NCBI GenBank assembly: GCA_910589415.1
Contig: OU342630.1
Location: 41,076,012-41,140,011, forward strand
DNA length: 64,000 nt
Reading direction: 5' to 3'
Source: Malachius bipustulatus
Lineage: Eukaryota > Arthropoda > Insecta > Coleoptera > Melyridae
Shown: one piece after another, positions 54,013-63,887 of the stretch
Layout: every line of letters starts with the position of its first letter
Position numbering within the stretch: the first letter of the stretch is position 1
The notes under the pieces: generated by a model
What the model saw: only the letters and a program-made list of their open reading frames with translations
What the model was told of the DNA's origin: nothing
The model's database searches: none
Position numbers and translations under genes: made by a program

Positions 54013-54203
54013 GCTGATAAACTTCTCTAAGAAATTAACGCGTCACCAAGAAATTACCAAAAAAATTTTTTTTAATCTTTTCTAAAACTTACCTTACTTG
54101 TCCGATTTGGACGATTTTATTTTTCTAAGTGGCAGGTCTCTTTTATAAAATTAGCGAATTAGAGTTTTCGTATAGAAAACTAACTATTTTTTATAAATAG
54201 GTA

Positions 54204-54640
54204 CCGTCGTTCGGGGTGAGATTGATATCAAGGGGTTAGATTGATCACTAAATCATAATTCTGTAAATTTGAATATTGCGCCACAACTACTACGCATGAT
54301 AACGCCTTATTGAAGGTTTCCTTTAGTACACAGTTCATTTCACATCGTGTATGCATTTCAGCAGTGGTGCTTTTTTGTAATTGCTAAAAAACTTGTTTGT
54401 ATCAGTGGAATTGTTTTACTGCAAATACCAATCTCTAGAACTTTGTGTGGTAAGTCAGAATTGAAGTATTTTATCCAATATCAAAGATAGTCTAAACATT
54501 TGTTGATGGTTTAGTAAGGCACTAGTAAGGCACTGGCGTTCAACAGTCGCCATTCTTCGTTCAGTTAAAATGTTTGCATTACAGTGGACGGGGTCAGATT
54601 GATCATATTATGTGGGGCGAGTTTGATCACCGGTGATCAA
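54204..54640 (+). repeat. Left TIR and subterminal repeats
   Basis: GGGGT-AGATTGATCA-type motifs lie at about 54213, 54231 and 54590, and a palindromic pair, GTTTGATCACCGGTGATCAAAC, spans about 54619-54640. They are likely transposase-binding or regulatory repeats. Confidence 0.7.
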
Positions 54641-54734
54641 ACTTCCCCCACATATTACAATACTCTAGAGTACGTAGTTTTAAGCATTTTCGATGCATCT
54701 AGTTGATTTTGAATGACAATGTATTTTATTTTAG
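54450..54734 (+). other. Candidate 5'-UTR intron of the transposase
   Basis: GTAAGT at 54450 after GTGTG is a strong donor. TATTTTATTTTAG ending at 54734 is a good acceptor and sits 10 nt before the proposed start codon. Unproven without transcripts. Confidence 0.45.
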
Positions 54735-54744
54735 TGTATCAAAA

Positions 54745-56556
54745 ATGCCGCGAACATATAAAAGAAAACTTGAAGCGAGAAGGTACATGGATTACTCACA
54801 AGAGACAATTGAAGCTGCTCTGCAAAAAATTTTAGAAGAAGGTTGGTCCATCCGCCGCGCTGCAGCAGAATATAAAATTCCATTTGGGACACTTCGAAAT
54901 AAATATACAGGCAGTCATGGGAACAAAACCGGGGGTCAGACAATTTTTTCAATGGCTGAAGAAAAAGAGTTTATTAGGGCTGCAAATACCTGTGGGAAAT
55001 GGGGATTTCCGCTTACTGTAATGGATATGCGATACTTGGTAAAAAATTATTTAGACAGTCAAGGCCGCAATATAAAAAAATTTTCGTCGAACATACCTGG
55101 CAAGGATTGGGTGTACAGTATGTTAAATCGACACAAAAATTCTATAAGCCAAAAAGTTGCTACAAATATCAAAAGGTCTCGTGCTGAGGTCTCTAGAGAG
55201 ACTATTGTGAAATATTTCGATAATTTGCGGGAAACGCTGAGAAATATTCCAGCTGCAAATATTTTCAATTATGATGAGACAAATTTGCAGGATGATCCTG
55301 GAAAGCAGAAAATGTTGTTCCCTCGCAGAGTGAAATATCCAGAGCGCATATGCAACTTTACTAAAACTGCCATATCAGTGATGATGTGTGGTTCTGCATC
55401 AGATATATTATTACCACCTTACGTAATATACAAGGCAGAAAAAATGTGGCAGCAATGGACAGAACTGGGTCCAAAAGGCCAGCCATGTTGCAGTAATGGT
55501 TGCTGCAGTGCTGGATCCCGTTATAATAGAACGAAACATGGGTGGATGGATGCTGAAACTTTTACGGATTGGTTTTCGTCATGTTTTTTGCCACACGCTA
55601 AGCGCTTATCTGGTCGTAAGGTATTGATAGGCGATAATCTTTCTTCACATTTCACTGACAGTGTTTTACGAAAATGTGAAGAAAATGATATCGCGTTCAT
55701 CTGCCTTCGTAAGAATTCTATACATTTGACACAGCCTCTCGATGTTGGCTTTTTTCGACCATTCAAAATTGCATGGAGGTCAAAGCTAATGAATTGTAAA
55801 AAAACACATCCACAACAATCTTCCATAGACAAGAAAGATTTCCCACATTTATTAGCTTCTACCCTCGTTGAAATGAATAGCAAGACCGATAGTGCAATAA
55901 AAAAAGACTTGACAAGTTCGTTTGAAGCAACAGGAATCATGCCAATAGATCCTGAACGAGTTCTTCGAAAAATACCCGATCAGCACGAAAATCTTGAAAA
56001 TTCTGTGAATAACGTTCTAATAAATTATTTGCAACAACAACGTTTTACAGCCACGCCTTCAAGAAAAAATCTCAAACGAAAGCGACTTCTAGTAGAACCC
56101 GGCAAAAGTGTTACAGCAAATAATGAAGAATCCAGCGATGATGAATCAGATGTTGACGAGCACCTAACTAATGACAATTCAGATAATGAGCCCATTGAAG
56201 ATGTGATTGCCGACGTCCAAGAAGAGACGAACTATTTCGAACCCGAAGTTGATGAAATCGCATCTGGAAAATTTGTGTTGGTAAAAGTTTACGGAGGATC
56301 AAGAAAAAGAACCGTCTATCGTTATGTAGCTACAGTACAAACTGTGACAGATGAGGGAACAGAAAAGGAAATCGAGTTACTTGGGCTAAAATCTTTTGGT
56401 GAAACAAAAAAAATATTTTCGATTCAAGAGGGAGATGAGTTCGTTGCCCAAATGGCTGATATAATAGCAATTTTGCCAAGTCCTACAGTAAAGGATGACG
56501 ATGGCCATCTCACTTACGAATTTGAAAAAGTCATTGATGTGCTAGAGATGAAATAG
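54745..56556 (+). CDS. pogo/Tigger-like transposase
   Basis: This 603-residue protein is expected to cut and paste the surrounding element. The N-terminal psq-type helix-turn-helix spans about residues 15-65 (YSQETIEAALQKILEEGWSI, RRAAAEYKIPFGTLRNKYTG). A CENP-B/pogo-type region around 75-150 follows. The DDE domain runs about 190-400: NYDETNL (first Asp), IGDNLSSHF (second Asp) and LTQPLDVGFF (third Asp), the last two 35 residues apart (DD35D). The C-terminal part is acidic, near 480-530. I chose the ATG at 54745 rather than 54703 because a splice acceptor lies between them and MPRTYKRK is a typical family start. No stop or frameshift is seen. Confidence 0.92.
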   Translation: MPRTYKRKLEARRYMDYSQETIEAALQKILEEGWSIRRAAAEYKIPFGTLRNKYTGSHGNKTGGQTIFSMAEEKEFIRAANTCGKWGFPLTVMDMRYLVKNYLDSQGRNIKKFSSNIPGKDWVYSMLNRHKNSISQKVATNIKRSRAEVSRETIVKYFDNLRETLRNIPAANIFNYDETNLQDDPGKQKMLFPRRVKYPERICNFTKTAISVMMCGSASDILLPPYVIYKAEKMWQQWTELGPKGQPCCSNGCCSAGSRYNRTKHGWMDAETFTDWFSSCFLPHAKRLSGRKVLIGDNLSSHFTDSVLRKCEENDIAFICLRKNSIHLTQPLDVGFFRPFKIAWRSKLMNCKKTHPQQSSIDKKDFPHLLASTLVEMNSKTDSAIKKDLTSSFEATGIMPIDPERVLRKIPDQHENLENSVNNVLINYLQQQRFTATPSRKNLKRKRLLVEPGKSVTANNEESSDDESDVDEHLTNDNSDNEPIEDVIADVQEETNYFEPEVDEIASGKFVLVKVYGGSRKRTVYRYVATVQTVTDEGTEKEIELLGLKSFGETKKIFSIQEGDEFVAQMADIIAILPSPTVKDDDGHLTYEFEKVIDVLEMK

Positions 56557-56739
56557 TTATTATTCGCTAGATTTTTTTAAGAAATAATTGTTAAGTTGTG
56601 ATATTTATAGCATTATTGTTGTTTTTTTGGTCAGAATCTATCTCATTTTTGTTAAAGTATCACGTAAATATATTGCTCAATCATTGTATTTGGTTTCCTT
56701 TATAATTCAATCTAAATGAAGCAAGTTTTATATAAAACC

Positions 56740-57103
56740 CCTAGCTGATCAATTTCACCCGAGCTGAACAATCTAACCCCAACGTACATAGTATTCCATA
56801 AGTTTTGAAATATTCAAGTTACAGACACGGGGGTCAGATTGAACAGCTTATTAGTTACCCTACATACAAACTGTACTCAAAATTCGTTGCGAACAATTTC
56901 ACCCCAAAACGAGTATGAGATTGTTCACGACTTTTTTGTCTTATAAAGACTAAATTTCTTAGAAACATTTGTCGCTCTTTCAGGAAGGTATTCAACTCGT
57001 TATACTAGACACTTTGTCAAGGTATATGTCCAAATGGATATAACATTTTTCATTTTGGGAATAAAAATACGCTATTAATGATCAATTTCACCCCAAACGA
57101 CGG
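56740..57103 (+). repeat. Right subterminal repeats and TIR
   Basis: Inverted-orientation motifs include CTGATCAATTTCACCC (56745), GAACAATCTAACCCC (56766), GGGGGTCAGATTGAACAG (56829), GAACAATTTCACCCC (56892) and ATGATCAATTTCACCCC, which leads into the TIR. Confidence 0.7.
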
Positions 57104-57310
57104 TACATGGTGTTGCAATGACAATGCGTTTTTTACAAAAAATTTAAAACACCAGGTAGAGTTGAACAATGACAATATCAACTTAAAATTAAAATTAAAC
57201 TCTAGCCCAATTTTTTTTAGCATTTTGTATTTTGATTTACTCTACATATAATTTTTGCTACTACAAGAGAAACACGATAATTGTATAATATAAGATATGT
57301 TTTTATTAAA

Positions 57311-58412
57311 AATTATTAACTAAATTTAATTGGCTTTGAAATTATGAAAATTACACAATCCTAGGTTGAACATCAAGAATTTGTAAAATTGTCAGAAGTA
57401 TACATACCTATTCTTCCTACAAAAAATGTCTGTCAGTCATGCCTAGTGAAAATGAGCGGGCTCCATTGCATTCTTTTGGGGAATTTTTATATTCTTCACC
57501 AATAACCTAGGAAATACAGGGACGTGGCTCAGTACGCCCAAATACGACCTATGTAAAATGGGCCGTATACGAGAATTTTAAAGCTCTCGTTCAGTACCGT
57601 ATGTGTTCTTTACACTTAACCACCTATCTCGGTTTTCTAGATTTAATTAAATTGCATGTTAATTAAAATTAAAAAAGAATTTGAAAAAACTAAGAGCTAA
57701 TAAAGGAAACACACTATCAAATGTTTTTGACAGCTGTATTTTGCTGATGACATTTTATTGATATCACTTTCTGTTATTTAATAGAATGCTACAGTCTATT
57801 TTTTATTTAGATGGACTTGTCAAATAGCTGTCAAGTTGGTTCCCTGTGCAATCTTTAAACAGTAATTTTCATATTGTCGGATGGTAGCTTGTTTTCTTGA
57901 CCTTGGCAAAAAATTTACGTTGTGACTAAAGTAACGGCAACATTCCCTGATTCGGGTATAGGCTATGATGTCACCTGTAAAACATGTTTCCTTGTGGTAA
58001 ATTGCACTGTTATAAAAAGCAAATTAAAAACTTCAAATTACTTTTTAATTATGTCCTTTTTTAATACCTAGTTATTTAATTTTTGAGGATAAATTTTACT
58101 GTTGCTTGGATTGACTATATTATCTAAAGACGTTTTGCGAAAACTAGGTCTGGGTCCTCAATCGGTACTCTAGTCACAGCGAAACGCTAAGAAACTTGAA
58201 AAGTCGAAGTTTTCAAATTGACAAACGAAAGTATCAAATTCAAAATTATTAAAATGCTGAGGCAGGTAAATTTATTTCAAAAGAAAGAAAAGAATGAATA
58301 ATCAAATGCTATGAAGAATAGCGATTGAAATATGTTTCTCCAGATTAAGCAAAAATACACTTTAATCAGATTCCTTGATATTCCTTGAGAAATTCTTAAA
58401 AAATTATTAATA
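57311..58412. other. Intergenic DNA, no gene seen
   Basis: No supported feature. Confidence 0.5.
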
Positions 58413-58882
58413 GTTATTTATGTATCAAGGGAGCTATGAGGATGTTAATTACAGAGGGCAACATATTGCAATCCCGAGGGACGTTAGTCCCAAGGGATTG
58501 TTAAGTTGCCCGAGGTTAATAACATCCAATAACTCCCGTGATACATAATTTATTTTATTTCATATAAAATGAAATATAAAAACCAAATCTGTTGGTTTTT
58601 AAAATTAAACGAATGTTTTTAATAATTGAGTAAGCATGATTATTGATTACCATGGATATATCAGCTGGAAAGTTTGTAGAAAATGACACATGAAATCCAA
58701 ATATTCAACCAACAATGCAATAACAAAACCAACATCCAATGGTTACCAGAATTAAACAAATAGTAATATTAGAGGGAGTTATGGATTCATAACAGTCCCA
58801 AGGTAGTTATGAGTATGTTTATAGTTATCGTAACCAAGCGTTTATCTAGTTATAATGTATTAGTATGAAATAAATAATATAA
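58413..58882 (-). repeat. Dispersed repeat, copy 2 (uninterrupted)
   Basis: It is the inverse-orientation copy of 29255-30430 without the 705-bp non-LTR insertion. It contains the same central hairpin (CAATCCCGAGGGAC facing CCAAGGGATTG). Confidence 0.85.
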
Positions 58883-59186
58883 GTACCTCTATTTGTCAAT
58901 AATAGATCTTCTAGCTAATAATAGATCAAAGCGTAAAATTCGGAATTCGAACTTCGCATAATAAAAATTACGCAGTAGTGAGTAGTGCCCTTTAAACTTG
59001 ATACTAAAACATGTCTCAGCAGAATAATCTTAGCGACGAAGAGAAAATTTGGTACTTAATATGCGTAAGCAAATAGCAACCTATCTTAACCTCAATGATT
59101 CGCAATTGTACACGGGTCATTGTTAAAATATATAATTTTTTAATCTTTTCTATGAAATAAAAAAGGGTCGTAGAAAAAATAGTGTA
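58883..59186. other. Intergenic DNA, no gene seen
   Basis: No supported feature. Confidence 0.5.
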
Positions 59187-59306
59187 TGGAACTCGCAAAT
59201 AATGGCTATTAATACGCTCTTATGATGGTTAAGACACTCGCCTACGGCTCGTATCTTAACCATCATACTCGCGTATTAATAGCCTTCATTATAAGCTCGT
59301 TGCATA
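59187..59306. repeat. Palindromic MITE-like element, 120 bp
   Basis: GGCTATTAATACGC...ATGATGGTTAAGA pairs with TCTTAACCATCAT...GCGTATTAATAGCC around a GCCTACGGC centre. Outer parts also pair with mismatches. It abuts the next foldback. Confidence 0.8.
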
Positions 59307-59307
59307 A

Positions 59308-60312
59308 TACAGGGTGCACCATGTATCCTTCTCTATATTGCTATCTCCTAACGCTAACAGATACAGGGTCGGTTAACCAAGTCCAAAGGAGCGCAATTTT
59401 GTGGCCATCTCGATTCCGTCGAGACATACAAGATATCTGTCACTGTTCCTGAAATATCCTGAAAAAACTGAAAAATCGATATTTCTTAATTTTTCCATAT
59501 CTTTTTTATTATTGGAGAATAATGAATAATTTTTTTGTTGGCTTACATAAGTCGTCAAGAGCTACCCATCTGACATTTCAAAAATTTTCAAAGCCGACTA
59601 GATCCCAGAATTTTCATAGTCAACTTTCGTTTTTCTTATGGCCACCATATTGTTTTTTTATATTGTTCGATATAAAAAAAATCATAAAATCAAAAAATTG
59701 TTAAACTTCAAAAAATAAATTTAAAAAATTTTTATTCTTCTTTTTTCTTTACAAAAAAGACACATTTTTGGACCGAATTTCATAGATAAATTAAAAAACC
59801 ATAAGGCAAGCACTATTTCGGCGTATTTTACAAATGTTGACGTTTTTCCACGATTTTTTTTAGATTTTTCTTTGAAAAAAGAAGAATAAAAATTCAAAAA
59901 AATTTTTTTTTGTAGTTTATTAATTTTTGGTTTCCATTATTTTTTTCATATCGAACGACATAAAAAAATAATATGGCGGCCGTAAGAAAAACGAAAGTTG
60001 ACTGTGAAAACTCTTGGATCTAGTAGGCCTTGAAAATTTTTGAAATGTCAGATGGATAGATCTTAACGGCTTATGTAAGCCTACAAAAATTATTTATAAA
60101 TTTCCAATAATAAAAAAGATATGACGAAAATAAGAAATCTCTATTTTTCAGTTTTTTCAGGATATTTCAGGAACGGTCACAGATATCTTGCATGTTTTGA
60201 CGAATTCGAGATGACCACAAAACTGCGCATCTTTTCTCTAATTTAACCGACCCTGTATCTCTTAGCGTTCAGGAGATAGCAATATAGAGAAGGATACATG
60301 GTGCACCTTGTA
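59308..60312. repeat. Long foldback element, 1005 bp
   Basis: The left end TACAGGGTGCACCATGTATCC pairs with the right end GGATACATGGTGCACCTTGTA. The arms (about 59308-59750 and 59868-60312) share TCTCTATATTGCTATCTCC, TTCCTGAAATATCCTGAAAA and ATCTGACATTTCAAAAATTTTC around a loop of about 115 bp. No transposase. Family terminus TACAGGGTG. Confidence 0.88.
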
Positions 60313-61042
60313 TACTATTGCGATCGTTATTGAACCGTATTGCATTACAAAAAGCTGGAATGAGTGCCAACATTATATATATATCTTGAAAACAGTGCGT
60401 CCTACAACAAAAACGTAAGACGACTTTTCTCCTCTAAACAAAACTAGGTATCTACCATAAATAACCAATTTGCATTAAAGTCAGTGGCGTAGAAATTATT
60501 TAATAAAAAATGAAACAACACACCCAGATCTTTGCCACTGGAGTGAATAATTTTTCAACGGAAGTATCAAATCATGTACTTCAATTAGCACAACTACTGT
60601 TCAAAATTTCAAATAATTTCAATCAGCCAATTTTTTTATATTTCAAAAATACGAATTTTTTCTTAAAACTTTAACACCCTGTATTTTCTTAACGAAGCAT
60701 TTCACGAATATAGTTCATGAAGCAAACTCATATTATTTTTCGATTCTCTATCGTTCCCTAGAGTTAAGTAGGGAAAACCTGAATCACCCTGTATGTCGAT
60801 TGAAAATTCGTGAAATACCTTGGAATGACCAAAATTTAGAATAAAAGATTTCATCGTATTTCACTTTCATTTTGCAGGCAATAAGTCAGTTTATAAATTA
60901 TTGCAATAAATTGCATCAGTTGATTTTTCTCGTATTATATCTGATGGCGTATTATTCTAGATATTATTTTCTTGCAAGAACATCCTGTATAGGTATTATT
61001 TTGCTTATTGTAATTTTAAGTTCAATTTTTATATTACTATAA
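60313..61042. other. Fragments of TACAGGGTG foldbacks, no gene
   Basis: CACCCTGTA occurs at about 60680 and 60795. AGTGGCGTAGA at about 60483 matches the foldback at 27572-28412. Probably degraded foldback halves. No gene. Confidence 0.5.
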
Positions 61043-61191
61043 TGCCCGTATTCACAAACGATAATTTCCTAAATAATTACGTAATCAATTATCCCCATCT
61101 CATTCTATTGCAAAAAAACTGCATATCTACATCTCACTCATTTGAATAATTACGTAATTATTTAGGAAATTATCGTTTGTGAATACGGGCA
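61043..61191 (-). repeat. 149-bp MITE, copy 2
   Basis: TGCCCGTATTCACAAACG ends face each other. The internal sequence (CATCTCATTCTATTGC...CTGCATAT) is the inverse of copy 1 at 20861-21008. Confidence 0.88.
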
Positions 61192-61584
61192 TATAAAGGT
61201 ATGCACACACTGGCGCGAATATATCGGTGCGACGGCGAAATTTTCGCCTCGCGAAAAATTCGTCGACTCAAGATTTGCGGCGTATATCGAGAAACAACAA
61301 ACTGACGCGATAATTTCGCTTGGCGATAACGAATCTCCAGCGATTTTATTTATTTCGCGAGCGTGGAGTTCAGCAGAATGAATTGGTCTGATAAAAATGG
61401 ATCAGCGAAGGCACTTATCTTCAGTTATTCTCTCCCGCTGGAAGATGGAGGGTTTTCAGCCGGGGGTACAGAAACTTCACCGGTTCGGCTGCTAGCTACT
61501 GGTATATGTTCGTGCTATGATGGTGAAAGCGGCAGCTCCGGTAGTCCAGGTGTGTTCCAAATGAAAAAAAATAATGTGCTCCAA
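61192..61584. other. Mixed GC-richer DNA, no gene supported
   Basis: GTATGCACACACTGGCGCG near 61200 and CGCG/CGAAA-rich sequence to about 61370 look like the end of a DNA transposon, but no partner end was found. Confidence 0.35.
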
Positions 61585-61889
61585 TCTGGCTGGTCGAAAA
61601 TAAGCTTGGCTGGTCGAAAGAAATCTTGGCTGGTCGGAGAAACCAAGCTGGTCGGAAAAATCTTAGCAGGTCGGAAAAAGTCTTGGCTGGTCGGAAAAAT
61701 AAAGCTGGTCGAAAAAATAAAGCTGGTCGGAAAAATCTTAGCAGGTCGGAAAAAGTCTTGGCTGGTCGGAAAAATCAAGCTGGTCGAAAAAATCAAGCTG
61801 GTCGAAAAAATCTTAGCAGGTCGGAAAAAGTCTTGGCTGGTCAGAAAAATCAAGCTGGTCGGAAAAATCAAGCTGGTCGAAAAAAGCTG
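61585..61889 (+). repeat. Higher-order tandem array of 18-21-bp units
   Basis: Units such as CTGGTCGGAAAAATCAAG (18), CTGGTCG(A/G)AAAAATCTTAG (19) and CAGGTCGGAAAAAGTCTTGG (20) recur. They group into a period of about 75 bp (19+20+18+18) seen about three times. Because 75 is a multiple of 3, several frames stay open on both strands, which explains the long ORFs here. No protein is inferred. Confidence 0.88.
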
Positions 61890-62099
61890 AAAGTTCAGTA
61901 CGTATCAGACACACTCTAGATTGTGTTAACGGTCCGATCGAGTCTGGCCTACCAAGGGTACATAAAATTACGTCCCATTCTCAAGAGAATTAAGATTAAA
62001 ATGTGATCAACAAATTTTACATGCGGGTAGCCATTGAGCGAAACTTGATCGGATTAAATGCTGTAATTAAAATAGCATATTGCATTAAAAGGAAATATG
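61890..62099. other. Intergenic DNA, no gene seen
   Basis: No supported feature. Confidence 0.4.
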
Positions 62100-62492
62100 A
62101 TCTGTATTATTCAAGCAAAAATAAAGGAACCATTTTAGGTCACTTACCAAGCCAAAAACGTGGATGATGTTCGTGATAATTTAACGAAAAATTCAAAACG
62201 CCATTACAGGTGAATTATTTGCGACAGGTGTTTTCGTGAAGGCGATGTTCCTTCCGCAATTTCCCAGAACAGAAAAGGATTCAACAATTAAAAGTCGGAT
62301 CTCAGGTATCGGCGTACAAGATCGAAATTCGACAATCGAGGTCGACGAAACTCGAGGGCTCCAGCCAGGCGCGTTTGCACTGCCGTCGACTGACCGAACT
62401 AGAGGCCACCATCACTCACTTATGCGACGCGCGCAACGCGGTTGTCTACGGGTCGCTGGCATTTAGCCAGTAAGTACAAAATGTACATTACA
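62100..62492 (-). repeat. GC-rich LTR-like repeat, copy 2
   Basis: On the minus strand it starts TGTAATGTACATTTTGTAC and follows the order of 38771-39080 (GGCTAAATGCCAGCGAC, GTGAGTGATGGTGG, TCGTCGACCTCGA, CGTTTTTGGCTTG). Diverged. It lies on the same strand and side as the tandem array at 61585-61889. Confidence 0.6.
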
Positions 62493-62859
62493 AAACTATA
62501 AAAATAAATAAATATTGTATGGCTGTGGTAAAGCCCAAGTGTCAGAAGTTTTCAAGTAGTCTCAAGGGCCTCTGACGTAACCTAACGACTGCTGTGAAGC
62601 AGCCGTTACACCCTTTTTAACGTACCTCCCGGAGCACGATCGGTCACGGAACTTTCTTTTTACCACTATAATTTTGGTCACGCATCCAAGCACTGACCAA
62701 AGAAAGTCATGCTGCACTTTAGAGATCGTTTGACCGAAACTCTAACAGTTTGGCTATTGTTAAACTATAAAAAATTATAACAAAACTTTATTGCTTATTT
62801 TCAAACAAATTTTTACTTAAAAGTTGACTGTTGCTTGGTATCAAGGGAAAAAAATACAA
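62493..62859. other. Intergenic DNA with a palindrome
   Basis: GTAACCTAACGACTGCTG faces CAGCCGTTAC at about 62578-62614 as a short inverted repeat. No gene supported. Confidence 0.5.
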
Positions 62860-63265
62860 AAGATTTTTTATAACATAGTGCACGATTCTATAAAATTGAT
62901 GTGTTTCTCTTGTAGTAGTGAAAATTATAGAGTAGGTACGAGTAGATAAAAAAATATGTTACAGAAAGACGGGGCTTGAAGTTAATTTGAATTTTAAGCT
63001 GAAATTGTTATTGTTGAACTCTACACGGTCTTTCAAATTTTAGGCAGAAAAAAAACACATTTTAGTCATTGGTATTTATGAAAAGCAGCAGGTTTCCATA
63101 CGAAAGCACCGGACATACTTACTTTCTGGAAGAGAAAACCTGTCGGTCCAAAAAAAATCATCCAAATCAGACACGAGACACGTAGTTTTGAGAAAAACTA
63201 AAAAAAACTTTTAGTTATTTCTTGGTGGTGCGTTAATTTCTTGGAGAAGTTTAGTTTGTCTAATT
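62860..63265 (-). repeat. Dispersed repeat, copy 2 (without pogo-like insert)
   Basis: It is the minus-strand counterpart of 54013-54201 plus 57106-57310. Sequence runs across the equivalent site (near 63070-63080) without any insert. Confidence 0.75.
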
Positions 63266-63887
63266 CCTTACAGTGATGGGAAATAAGTTTAGATGGGATC
63301 GCTCTGCAATTATTTATAAATAGGCTCAGTCCTTGTACAAAAAATTCGAAAGCATTAATAGCAATGGTGGTTCATTTTTGTGACTTTTGTACAAGTAACT
63401 TTGACTTGCGGACTCTACTGGATATGATGCATTGACAAAAAAAGAGCTGACGCACTGCATGAACAGGCCAAAAGCTATAAAGAAAATATAGGTAAAAATC
63501 AATTTGACAACCATGCAAAGAACTATCAAAGAACTATCTTAAACGATCCACCTATAATATACGCATGAAACTTATATATTTAGTTTCTACCTCTCAGATT
63601 AGGAATTTAGAGCTAAATGTAGAATACAACTGTATAGTGGAGCAGGCGATACAGCCGACATGAATTTGACCTCGCCAAAAAGTTAAAATAAGGCCGGAAT
63701 GCAGGGCGATCGCGTTGCCTCATACGTTTTTCGAGTGCTATCGGCTATATGCACGCGTGTTAACATAATAATTATGAGTCGGTCAATCTGAACTGAAAAA
63801 GCCGAGCTTTTATTGGCCACTAGTAAATGACCATTCAATGAAAATTCCCAACTGTAATTGGATACTACCCGTGCTAAAATGTTTATA
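63266..63887. other. Intergenic DNA, no gene seen
   Basis: No supported feature. Confidence 0.5.

Larger units (their letters stand above)
54202..57105 (+). mobile_element. pogo/Tigger-like DNA transposon, apparently intact
   Basis: The ends 54204 (CCGTCGTTCGGGGTGAGATTGAT) and 57103 match as inverted repeats (right end on the minus strand CCGTCGTTTGGGGTGAAATTGAT). TA flanks both, the target of the Tc1/mariner superfamily. The 2900-bp element encodes one transposase. Several copies of a GGGGT(C/G/T)AGATTGATCA motif lie between each end and the gene. Confidence 0.93.
54013..57310 (+). repeat. Dispersed repeat, copy 1, interrupted by pogo-like element
   Basis: The flanks 54013-54201 and 57106-57310 match an uninterrupted minus-strand repeat at about 62860-63265. 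The left flank shares AACTTCTC(T/C)AAGAAATTAACGC and TTTGGA(C/T)GATTTT. The right flank shares GTAGAGTT(G/C)AACAAT and CTACTACAAGAGAAACAC. Confidence 0.78.

Noticed and set aside
20861..61191. One giant inverted duplication joining the repeat pairs
   Set aside because: The midpoints of the inverted pairs differ by many kilobases and the DNA between them is unrelated.
61363..61919. Long frames on both strands reading repetitive Lys/Gly/Arg or Phe/Pro/Thr/Ser
   Set aside because: They follow from a tandem array whose period is a multiple of three; no non-repetitive domain is present.
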